Assembly (NCBI GenBank): GCA_027046525.1
Contig: JALTYD010000032.1
Location: 1 to 5,856 of the forward strand
Reading direction: 5' to 3'
DNA length: 5,856 nucleotides
DNA from: Pyrodictiaceae archaeon
Lineage (GTDB): Archaea; Thermoproteota; Thermoprotei_A; Sulfolobales; Pyrodictiaceae
Made by a program: the position numbers and the translations under genes
Shown here: piece after piece, positions 1 through 5,820 of the stretch
Layout of the letters: every line of letters starts with the position of its first letter
Position numbering within the stretch: the stretch's first letter is position 1
Notes under the pieces: model-generated
Databases searched by the model: none
The model's input: the letters and a program-made list of their open reading frames with translations, nothing else
Told to the model about the DNA's origin: nothing

Positions 1-4
1 GGAG
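1..4 (+). promoter_or_regulatory. Ribosome binding site GGAG for the zinc-finger gene
   Basis: GGAG lies 5 nt before the TTG at 10-12 and can pair with the archaeal 16S rRNA tail. Together with the in-frame TAG at 7-9 it fixes the TTG as the start of the micro-protein. Confidence 0.55.
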
Positions 5-9
5 TATAG

Positions 10-165
10 TTGTCGAGGATAATATGTAGTATTTGTGGAATCAGACTAGCTACTATGAGCTGTAGGAGATGCGGCAGGAAGATATGCTATATGTGTCATT
101 TTGGGCATGGACTATGTATAGAATGTAGTAGATCTCTGAGGAGGAGTAGGATAAAAACTAGCTAG
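10..165 (+). CDS. Small eight-cysteine zinc-finger protein (51 aa), function unknown
   Basis: I read this short frame directly. An in-frame TAG at 7-9 rules out any longer version. A TTG at 10-12 follows GGAG (1-4) at a 5-nt spacing, a good archaeal start context. The only in-frame ATG (55-57) would discard the first cysteine pair. The product has four CxxC pairs at residues 6/9, 18/21, 26/29 and 36/39, with His30 and His33 near the third pair, then a basic Arg/Lys-rich tail (about 41-49). Four alternating pairs with these spacings fit a cross-brace binding two zinc ions, loosely like HIT/RING-type fingers; that fold is inference. The protein is probably cytoplasmic, and the basic tail could contact nucleic acid or an acidic protein. 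Nothing in the context identifies its partner. It converges on the next gene and overlaps it by 8 bp. That it is a real gene is fairly secure because of the regular cysteine pattern; its function is unknown. Confidence 0.75.
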   Translation: MSRIICSICGIRLATMSCRRCGRKICYMCHFGHGLCIECSRSLRRSRIKTS

Positions 166-2161
166 ACTGTGTATCTCTCAGAGATTCTTCTACGAGCTCA
201 GCTAGATCTTTTACATCTAGTTCATATTCTGCAGCATCAGAGTATAACATTATGTTACAGAATGGACAAGCAACTACTACAGTCTTACTACCAGTTTTTC
301 TAGCTTCTTCTAGCCTCATTTTACTTATACGTACACCTAGTTTTATATCATAGAATACTCCGCCTCCACCACCACCGCAGCAGAAGCTCCTAGTACTATT
401 CCTAGGCATTTCTACTAGATCTGCTACTCTGCTGAGTACTAGTCTAGGCTCGTTAATAATATTGTTCCACCGGGCCAAATAGCATGGATCATGATATGTT
501 ACTCGAGTATTTCTACTGGGTTTAATTTCTAGTTTACCTTCTCTAACTAGTCTTGCTAGTAGTTGTGTATAGTGTTCTACTTCTATACTAGTATTGTAGA
601 GGGGGTACTCGTTCTTGAATACATTGTATCCATGTGGGCATGTTACTAGTAGTTTTTTGAACTTTAGATTGTCAAAGAGTTCTTTGTTTTGTCTAACTAT
701 TTCTAGGAATAGTAGTTCGTCTCCTATTCTTCTAGCAGGCTCGCCGCAGCAGTTTTGTTCGAGAGAAACAGCTATATTTATACCTGCTTTTTTCAAGACT
801 CTTAGTAGTGCTTCTAGAGTAGCTCTGAGCCTTGGATCGTATGCTACTGCACATCCAACCCAGAGTAGATAGTCGTATTCTTTTCCTTCTACTGCTTCTT
901 CTACTATGTTTTGCTCGATGAGTTTTTTGAGCCATTCTTCTTTTTCATAGGGGTTTGAGCCATAAGGGTTTCCTGTCTTCATAATATTGTAAGATACTTG
1001 TAGTAGTTCTTCGGGTACATTTTCGCCTCTAGCTACTAGTCCTCTCCTTATATCAGTTATAGTTTCTACGTGGTGGATTAGTAGAGGACACTCGTATACA
1101 CAAGCTCCACAAGTTACACAGCTCCATATAGTCTCAGGTTTTATACGAGTTGGTACTATAGCTTGGCTCCATGATCTACTAGCTACTATATTTTTCATAT
1201 CTATTACTAGATTCATAGGAGATAGAGGTTTACCAGATAGATTAGCTGGGCAGGAGTTGTGGCATCTTGCACATCTTACACATGCATCATAGTCTAGTCT
1301 CTGTTTCCACGTAGTATGTATAGGAGCTTCTATACCTATAGGTTCTCCTTTGTCTACTTTCTCCTCTATATCTGGTACTGGGTGTATTGCAGCTGGGTGT
1401 TCTAGTCTAGCAAAGAACAAGTTGAGTATTCCGCCGAAGACTATATGGCCGAGCTTTGTATACGGTATTAGAGTAACACCAGCTATAGCTGTTAGCATGT
1501 GTAGTATCCATAGAGCTCTGTATAGAGCTACTAGTGTCTCTCTACTCCAAGAATCTATATATGATGCTACCAAGTAGCCTATAGGATCCCACATGTTTAT
1601 CTCTGGGTAGCGGTACTCTAGTGTAGCTATTCCATCGAGTATAAATCCCGAGATACCTAGCCAGACAAAGAATACTAGTAGTATGTAGTCTTCGAGTGTA
1701 GATGGGAGTAATTCTCTACTCTTAGAAAGCCTCCTTAGGAGGAGCGCGAGTGTACCTACTATGACGAGGATACCACCTATATTAGCCATTAGCTTGTAGA
1801 CAGCATATACTGCTCCAACTAGTATCCTCTTGTTGAAGACTAGGATTAGTATATCAGCTTCGATGAATCTCAGAATAGTAGCAATTAGTAGGAAGAGAAT
1901 ACCTAGATATAAAGCTAGGTGCATAAAACCAGGTGTTTTTTCTCTCAGAACTCTCTTCTGCAGGAGGCCATAGACTATGAGGTTATTTAGTCTTCTTCTA
2001 GGATTATCTATAGTGATTTTCTGGCCACCATAGGTCCATAGTCTGTAGTGTTTGTAGAATCCATAGAGTAGTATAATTGCACCTACTAGAGTTGCTAGGT
2101 ATACAAAGATCTTCAGATCTTCTACAAACAAGAAGTGTTTTATTTGGAAAGCACTACTCAT
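158..2161 (-). CDS. Membrane-bound (Fe-S)/CCG-domain oxidoreductase, FadF/EMO (ETF:quinone oxidoreductase-like) family
   Basis: A 667-residue protein numbered from ATG 2161, chosen because GGGGA precedes it by 6 nt; TTG at 2167 adds two residues. The N-terminal part has about five membrane helices (near 15-36, 78-99, 123-144, 157-180, 213-237) with His81, His221 and His239. His221 and His239 are 18 residues apart, like the helix-5 heme ligands of NarI-type cytochrome b. Next come two 4Fe-4S motifs of CxxCxxCxxxCP form (Cys294-304 and Cys348-358) and two CCG domains: Cys437, Cys471/472, Cys508; and Cys560, Cys594/595, Cys632, Cys635. Local matches such as CCGEPARR and KNEYP are as I remember the FadF/EMO group, which passes electrons from electron-transfer flavoprotein to the quinone pool. 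It is therefore probably a one-chain quinone reductase. HdrDE- or DsrMK-like roles are alternatives. The first CCG domain lacks its last cysteine (Gly511). No etf genes are visible here. A TTTTT run follows the stop codon directly. Confidence 0.88.
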   Translation of the reverse strand: MSSAFQIKHFLFVEDLKIFVYLATLVGAIILLYGFYKHYRLWTYGGQKITIDNPRRRLNNLIVYGLLQKRVLREKTPGFMHLALYLGILFLLIATILRFIEADILILVFNKRILVGAVYAVYKLMANIGGILVIVGTLALLLRRLSKSRELLPSTLEDYILLVFFVWLGISGFILDGIATLEYRYPEINMWDPIGYLVASYIDSWSRETLVALYRALWILHMLTAIAGVTLIPYTKLGHIVFGGILNLFFARLEHPAAIHPVPDIEEKVDKGEPIGIEAPIHTTWKQRLDYDACVRCARCHNSCPANLSGKPLSPMNLVIDMKNIVASRSWSQAIVPTRIKPETIWSCVTCGACVYECPLLIHHVETITDIRRGLVARGENVPEELLQVSYNIMKTGNPYGSNPYEKEEWLKKLIEQNIVEEAVEGKEYDYLLWVGCAVAYDPRLRATLEALLRVLKKAGINIAVSLEQNCCGEPARRIGDELLFLEIVRQNKELFDNLKFKKLLVTCPHGYNVFKNEYPLYNTSIEVEHYTQLLARLVREGKLEIKPSRNTRVTYHDPCYLARWNNIINEPRLVLSRVADLVEMPRNSTRSFCCGGGGGGVFYDIKLGVRISKMRLEEARKTGSKTVVVACPFCNIMLYSDAAEYELDVKDLAELVEESLRDTQSS

Positions 2162-2167
2162 GATCAA

Positions 2168-2172
2168 TCCCC
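2168..2172 (-). promoter_or_regulatory. Ribosome binding site GGGGA that favours ATG 2161
   Basis: On the minus strand GGGGA is followed by six bases and then ATG at 2161. The in-frame TTG at 2167 directly abuts GGGGA with no spacing, so the ATG is the better start. The difference is only two residues. Confidence 0.45.
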
Positions 2173-2217
2173 ATAGAGCTGCTGGTGGAATACCCAGTCG
2201 TGAAAAATAACGTGGTT

Positions 2218-2241
2218 AAATTAATTTGTATCTATTATAAA
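2218..2241 (-). promoter_or_regulatory. Candidate archaeal promoter for the FadF/EMO-like gene
   Basis: In the 101-bp gap before the oxidoreductase gene the minus strand holds TTTATAAT (2234-2241) and, slightly downstream, AATTAATTTA (about 2218-2227). Either could be a TATA box. With the usual spacing of about 26 nt they would start transcription near 2211 or 2197, giving leaders of roughly 50 or 35 nt. The region is AT-rich and no clear BRE decides between them. The assignment rests only on motif and position. Confidence 0.3.
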
Positions 2242-2254
2242 CTCCTATTTACTG

Positions 2255-2265
2255 AAAATAAATAA
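2255..2265 (-). terminator. T-rich candidate terminator after the CofE-like gene
   Basis: Four bases after the stop codon of the CofE-like gene the minus strand reads TTATTTATTTT. Archaeal RNA polymerase often stops at such oligo-T stretches without a hairpin. It lies before the candidate promoter of the next gene, consistent with separate transcription units. Confidence 0.35.
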
Positions 2266-2268
2266 CTT

Positions 2269-3186
2269 CTATGTACATCTAGCTTTATTCTGTCTAAGTA
2301 CTAGTCTAGTAAATACTCTTAAACCTAGTACTTTGACTGTATGTTTTATAGTTTCGATTAGAGCTCTACTTAGATCTAGACTACTAGTTAGAAGAGAGAC
2401 ACCATTAGTATCCCATTCGTATTCTAGGCCTTTTATTAAGACAACAGGTATACCTTCAGCATGCTGACCCATTAGTAGACTAGCTGCTACACAGACAGAG
2501 GTAGCAATAGCATCTACACCTCCGAATTTAGGTTTTCCATACATATCTGGTTCTCCAAATCTCCTCGCAGTAACAGGTACACCATATGAGCCTCTAGCAA
2601 TATCGAGAGAACCGAATGGGAAGAGCTCTGTATCACATACTACAACGCCTACTCTTACACCAGTACGAGAGTAGATTAGTTCGTGTAGCTCCCTAGCTAT
2701 AGTATCTAGGTCTCTAGGAGGATAGGAGTAGACACCTGGTGGATGGTTAGAGGTATCTATACCAGCATCGCTCCAGAGAGAACAGTCTCTCCTAGTAATG
2801 AGTACTGTAGGGTAGAAGTTAATAGCCTGGAGTAGTCTATGGCGATCTCTGGATAAGAGTTCTGGATCAATAACATTATCTTCTACGAGTTTCTTGAATG
2901 GGATAGCAGCAATTATCTCGTCGCTCTCTCTAATAATGATCTCTGCGACTCTAGGATCGAGGCCTGTTTTCTTGGCTATTCTTAGAGCTTCTCTAGAAGG
3001 TTTTATATCTACGAGTTTGTATAGTAGTCCTCTAGACTTAGATAGGATTTTACTCGTAATAGCGATAACATCTCTATCTTCGAGCTCTATATTTCTCTCT
3101 CTAATAGAGTCTAGGATGAGGCTAACAATATCATCGCCTATTTCTACTTCTGGTAGTATGAGTCCGATGAGGCGGATTTCAGTCAA
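2269..3186 (-). CDS. Divergent CofE-family protein (coenzyme F420 gamma-glutamyl ligase-like)
   Basis: A 305-residue soluble protein starting at TTG 3186, supported by AGGTG 7 nt upstream; there is no ATG or GTG between this site and the upstream in-frame TAG. Family matches run in order: ITSKILSKSRG (43-53), a proline/arginine segment (63-67), the E82-to-E87 RES helix, SDAGIDTSN (139-147), VVVCDT (181-186), and the AASLLMGQHAEGIPVVLIKG stretch (234-253). CofE adds glutamates to the F420 side chain using GTP and divalent metal; D144 and D185 are the likely metal-binding aspartates by position. Two features differ from typical CofE of about 250 residues. The usual GR..R.G stretch after the DT motif is replaced by ELFPFGSLDIARGS, and there is extra sequence between about 100 and 135 and after 255. 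It may be a true but divergent CofE or a related amide ligase with another substrate. No other F420 genes are in the window. Confidence 0.75.
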   Translation of the reverse strand: MTEIRLIGLILPEVEIGDDIVSLILDSIRERNIELEDRDVIAITSKILSKSRGLLYKLVDIKPSREALRIAKKTGLDPRVAEIIIRESDEIIAAIPFKKLVEDNVIDPELLSRDRHRLLQAINFYPTVLITRRDCSLWSDAGIDTSNHPPGVYSYPPRDLDTIARELHELIYSRTGVRVGVVVCDTELFPFGSLDIARGSYGVPVTARRFGEPDMYGKPKFGGVDAIATSVCVAASLLMGQHAEGIPVVLIKGLEYEWDTNGVSLLTSSLDLSRALIETIKHTVKVLGLRVFTRLVLRQNKARCT

Positions 3187-3193
3187 AGAGAAG

Positions 3194-3198
3194 CACCT
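3194..3198 (-). promoter_or_regulatory. Ribosome binding site AGGTG deciding the TTG start at 3186
   Basis: AGGTG is an exact complement to the conserved CACCT of the archaeal 16S rRNA tail. It sits 7 nt before the TTG, which is the only start codon available at the beginning of the CofE-like frame. Confidence 0.6.
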
Positions 3199-3282
3199 AT
3201 AAATAGGGTATAACTAGAGTAGCTTCTTAACTAGTCTCGTCTCAGTAGTATAATACCACCTATAGATACTCTTAGATAGTCT

Positions 3283-3298
3283 AGTACTGAATAGTACT
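3283..3298. repeat. Small inverted repeat AGTACT-GAAT-AGTACT
   Basis: Two copies of the self-complementary hexamer AGTACT are separated by four bases in the 122-bp gap between the DUF72 gene and the CofE-like gene. The transcript could fold into a 6-bp stem with a 4-nt loop 10 nt after the DUF72 stop codon, so it could mark a transcript end or a protein-binding site. No oligo-T run follows it on the minus strand. Function is unproven. Confidence 0.35.
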
Positions 3299-3308
3299 TC
3301 TTAGTGTT

Positions 3309-4028
3309 CTAGCTATCCCTAGTCTGTGTTTCCTCTGTCAGTATCTTCTTCATTATTTGTGCATTTTCTAGCATCCAGTGGTTGTTGTTAAAGAATACAT
3401 ATATCTTTCTAGGATTTATCTCTAGTATCTCTTCTGCTATTTGTTCTAGTTCTTCTTCTGCGTAGTTGTAGGCATACCATTGTTTTCTACCATGTACTCT
3501 GAGGTACACTATATCGTTTGTTGATACTATCCATGTAGCTATCGGAGAATCTATTGATACTACTGTTGCTCCTAGTTCTTCGGCTAATTTTACTCCTGTC
3601 TCGTTCTTAAACCACGATTTATGTCTATACTCTATAGCTAGTCTAGGACCTAGTTCTACATAGTCTGTGAATCTTCTCAGTTTTTCTACGTTCTTTTCTG
3701 TATACTTGTAGTTCGGGGGTAGTTGTAGTAGGTAGAAGTCTACTAGTTTCTCCATAGGTTTGAAAGTATTATAGAATTTATCCCAGTAGTTGTAGGATTT
3801 TTCTACTAGGCGTAGAGTATGTGTAATTATTCTATGGATTTTTATAGCCCATCTAATTTTCGAGCCTTTTCTAGCCCATGAGAGTACTTGGTTTCTCCAA
3901 GGTATTCTATAGAATGAAGCATTTAGTTCAACTGCATTTAGTCTACTATATTGTAGATACCAGTCGAGTGTACCTTCTATGTTCCAGGAGTATAGCCACC
4001 CGCTTGTACCTATGTATATCTCTGGCAT
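3309..4028 (-). CDS. DUF72 (YecE-like) family protein
   Basis: A 239-residue soluble protein. The start is forced: a TAG at 4029-4031 directly precedes ATG 4028. The DUF72 signature is complete: GTSGW (7-11), VELNASFYR (33-41), IKIHRIITH (62-70), LLQLPP (100-105), AIEYRHKSW (131-139), D160 followed by SP, YLRVHG (175-180) and FFNNN (212-216). The length is normal for the family. DUF72 proteins are TIM-barrel-like; their biochemical role is not established, and the conserved Glu, His, Arg and Asn residues suggest an enzyme pocket. The gene begins 17 bp after the transporter gene on the same strand, with only a weak GGT upstream, so it is probably read from the same transcript, possibly with poor re-initiation. 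No link between the two functions can be read from the sequence. The family call is secure; the function is unknown. Confidence 0.9.
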   Translation of the reverse strand: MPEIYIGTSGWLYSWNIEGTLDWYLQYSRLNAVELNASFYRIPWRNQVLSWARKGSKIRWAIKIHRIITHTLRLVEKSYNYWDKFYNTFKPMEKLVDFYLLQLPPNYKYTEKNVEKLRRFTDYVELGPRLAIEYRHKSWFKNETGVKLAEELGATVVSIDSPIATWIVSTNDIVYLRVHGRKQWYAYNYAEEELEQIAEEILEINPRKIYVFFNNNHWMLENAQIMKKILTEETQTRDS

Positions 4029-4045
4029 CTAGTTTGTACCATGTA

Positions 4046-5212
4046 TTAATTGTTGCTATGTATTTTTGTGTTTGTTTTCTTCTCTTGTAGTTGAGCTAGT
4101 AGTGCTATAGCTGCTGGTGGTAGTACGCCTATTGATGATAGTTTTATCCATGATTGTGGAGAGTATATATCCATGTATACACCCGATATTGCTGAGCCTA
4201 TTATCCAGCCTATGTTGAATGCTAGTCCGTATAGACTAGATGCTGTATATCTTATCTCTATAGGTGATCTAGATACTATGTATGTATTGCCTGGTACCAT
4301 TATGAGTGCATAAGTTAGCCCGAGTAGTATCTGTGCTAGCAGTGCTAGTCCTAGACTATGAGCATAGAGGTATAACGAGAATACAAGACCAGTTGAAGCA
4401 ATACCTATCGAGTAGACTAGTATTTCTCTACCACGTGATACTCTAGGAGCTATCTGGCTCGACAATGATTGTGCTACAGGATTAGCTGCTAGTACTAGCC
4501 CTGTAGAGATTATGTCTAGACCTATAATGCTCTTAAAGATTATCGCGAATATAGAGAATACTCCGCTGGCGAAGAAGTTTCTTGCTGCTAGAGCAGCGAG
4601 AATAATATATATCTGGCGTGGTATCTTCTTAGCTGCTTCTAGTATGCTTGGAGCTCGTGGTGGTAGTGGGTACTTGTAGGTATAGGCGATTACTGCTGAG
4701 GCTATGCTGAGAGCCACTGCAGATATAAATGTTGCATAGTATCCAGAGTATTCTATGAGTAGGCCCCCGATTATAGCTCCTGTAGCCATACCTGTTGCTG
4801 AAGAGAATAATGTTAGTGCAGCCCCCCTGGCAGCTCCTGCGATTAGCGTTAAGCTGCCGAGAGCTATTGGTATTGTTGGTGCTAAGCCTAGTCCCTGGAG
4901 ACCTCTCATTGGGATGACTATTACTGGATCTTCACTTAGGAGTATAGTAGCTATCGAGAAAGCATTTAGTAGTAGTCCTGTACCTAGAATAGTACCTGGC
5001 TTCCTTGTATAGTCTGCTAGTATACCAGAGATAAAAACACTAGGTGTCATAGCTATGAAGAAAGCTGTTGACATCCACGTTATATAGGAGTATTTCCAGC
5101 CTAGCTCTTCTGCCCAGAGTGGTAGCCAGAAAGATACAGCACCTATTGTATAGAAGTAAGTAAAAGCTGGTAGTCCTACAGCAAATAGATCCCATCTAGA
5201 TCTATTAGCCAT
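4046..5212 (-). CDS. Major facilitator superfamily (MFS) transporter, substrate unknown
   Basis: A 388-residue integral membrane protein with about twelve hydrophobic helices in two halves, divided by a basic loop near 177-199. MFS motif A is visible between helices 2 and 3 as GILADYTRKPG (63-73). RGLQGLG (103-109) matches the helix-4 motif with its conserved arginine, and a glycine-rich helix 5 (GMATGAIIGG, 141-150) recalls motif C of drug/proton antiporters. These features fit a proton-coupled exporter or a small-solute transporter, but substrate cannot be predicted. The start is fixed: an in-frame TAG lies at 5225-5227 with no start codon between it and ATG 5212. There is no strong ribosome site; a CTTAAAG element near 5263-5269 is a weak TATA candidate. 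The gene ends with TAA 17 bp before the DUF72 gene. The C-terminal tail is short and polar (KKTNTKIHSNN). Confidence 0.92.
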   Translation of the reverse strand: MANRSRWDLFAVGLPAFTYFYTIGAVSFWLPLWAEELGWKYSYITWMSTAFFIAMTPSVFISGILADYTRKPGTILGTGLLLNAFSIATILLSEDPVIVIPMRGLQGLGLAPTIPIALGSLTLIAGAARGAALTLFSSATGMATGAIIGGLLIEYSGYYATFISAVALSIASAVIAYTYKYPLPPRAPSILEAAKKIPRQIYIILAALAARNFFASGVFSIFAIIFKSIIGLDIISTGLVLAANPVAQSLSSQIAPRVSRGREILVYSIGIASTGLVFSLYLYAHSLGLALLAQILLGLTYALIMVPGNTYIVSRSPIEIRYTASSLYGLAFNIGWIIGSAISGVYMDIYSPQSWIKLSSIGVLPPAAIALLAQLQEKKTNTKIHSNN

Positions 5213-5294
5213 TTTTCTAACACACTAACCTAGTCCTGTAGGAGGTAGTAAGTCTATGCCGATCTTTAAGCCATAATCCAGTAGATAGTTTGCT

Positions 5295-5306
5295 AAAAAA
5301 TAAATA
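5295..5306 (-). terminator. T-rich candidate terminator after the CopD/HemJ-like gene
   Basis: On the minus strand TATTTATTTTTT lies 33 nt after the stop codon at 5340, in the 127-bp gap before the transporter gene. An oligo-T run of this kind is the usual intrinsic termination signal in archaea. There is no stable hairpin before it. The rest of the gap (5213-5294) holds only a weak TATA-like CTTAAAG for the transporter. Confidence 0.4.
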
Positions 5307-5339
5307 GTTCACGGCTAGCGGTATCCTAGGGTCTATGTA

Positions 5340-5792
5340 CTATGCGTATCTTAGAGCCCAGCCAGCAACAGCAAATCCTACTGCTATAATAGTGACAGCT
5401 ACTACGTGGAGTGCTAGATCTAGTAAAGGTTTTTCTCCTCTAGATGCTTTCTTCATAACTCTAAGCCTAGCATCTACTGCTAGTAGTATTGTAGAGAAAA
5501 AGAATACTGCTTTAGTACCTAGTAGCCATGATTTTGTACCTAGAGTAAACCACTCGCTTACTGGCGACCACTTGATACCCATATAGAGCCCTGTAGCTAC
5601 AGCTACTAGTAGGCTCGGGAGAGCTATCTTCTCGTATACTTCTTCGAATTCTTTTAGTGGTTTCATCTGGCCTGTTCTTAGTACTCTTGGTATATAGCCT
5701 AGTAGTATTACTATATGGCCTCCTATCCATATACTTGCAGCTAGTATATGTATTAGCTGCATAATAGAGTATGTATCCATATATACCGCCAC
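5340..5792 (-). CDS. Small four-helix membrane protein, CopD/HemJ-like
   Basis: A 150-residue protein with four predicted membrane helices (about 8-34, 56-73, 88-108, 125-147) and a charged loop between helices 1 and 2 (36-55). His15 and His26 lie on helix 1 in HILAASIWIGGH, an H-x10-H arrangement; His129 opens helix 4 and Lys94 sits in helix 3. Histidine-bearing helix 1 followed by a small bundle is typical of the CopD/HemJ-like group, some of which bind heme or copper. I infer a possible metal or heme role, not a specific enzyme. An in-frame TAG at 5796-5798 limits the start to GTG 5792 or ATG 5780 (four residues shorter). The TATA-like element at 5812-5820 would begin transcription at the GTG itself, giving a leaderless message; alternatively GGCGG lies 5 nt before the ATG. 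It is the first minus-strand gene at the right edge, with no upstream neighbour visible. Confidence 0.75.
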   Translation of the reverse strand: MAVYMDTYSIMQLIHILAASIWIGGHIVILLGYIPRVLRTGQMKPLKEFEEVYEKIALPSLLVAVATGLYMGIKWSPVSEWFTLGTKSWLLGTKAVFFFSTILLAVDARLRVMKKASRGEKPLLDLALHVVAVTIIAVGFAVAGWALRYA

Positions 5793-5811
5793 TAGCTACA
5801 GATTCTAGAAG

Positions 5812-5820
5812 TAAATATAT
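5812..5820 (-). promoter_or_regulatory. TATA box with BRE-like purines for the CopD/HemJ-like gene
   Basis: The minus strand reads GTAAAACA followed by ATATATTTA, a good archaeal BRE plus TATA arrangement. Its centre (5816) is about 25 nt from the GTG at 5792-5790, which predicts transcription starting at or just before the coding region. This is the most convincing promoter in the window. Confidence 0.5.

Noticed and set aside
173..185. Short inverted repeat ATCTC-TCA-GAGAT just after the zinc-finger stop, as a possible terminator hairpin.
   Set aside because: It lies inside the coding region of the minus-strand oxidoreductase (the SLRDTQ tail region), has only a 5-bp stem and is not followed by a T run.
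359..383. Triplet-like run of CCN/GGN repeats that looks like a microsatellite.
   Set aside because: It encodes the six consecutive glycines after the Cys-Cys pair of the second CCG domain (residues 596-601), where a glycine-rich stretch is usual in this family.
615..872. Open frames opposite or out of frame to the large oxidoreductase gene (for example + strand 615-872 and 1350-1577, minus strand 732-935).
   Set aside because: They lie fully inside a gene with complete family motifs, show no domain or ribosome site, and have the composition expected of a shadow frame.
2894..3202. + strand open frame over the start of the CofE-like gene, and similar frames at 4755-5012 and 5335-5586.
   Set aside because: Low-complexity Ser/Leu/Ile/Ala-rich translations that mirror the real minus-strand codons; no recognisable motif and no separate promoter or ribosome site.
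3199..3217. TATA-like TTTATAGG and TTATACC just upstream of the CofE-like gene as its promoter.
   Set aside because: Both are too close to the TTG; they would place the transcription start at or inside the coding region and exclude the good AGGTG ribosome site, so neither was called.
3187..3308. Possible C/D-box small RNA or tRNA in the 122-bp gap.
   Set aside because: A CTGA occurs at 3287-3290 but no C-box like TGATGA is paired with it, and no tRNA arms can be drawn.
5241..5276. GGAGGT (5241-5246) followed 9 nt later by ATG (5256-5258) on the + strand, as if starting a gene.
   Set aside because: The frame reads MPIFKP and stops at TAA after six codons. It lies on the strand opposite to the transporter leader; most likely chance, though a decayed gene start cannot be excluded.
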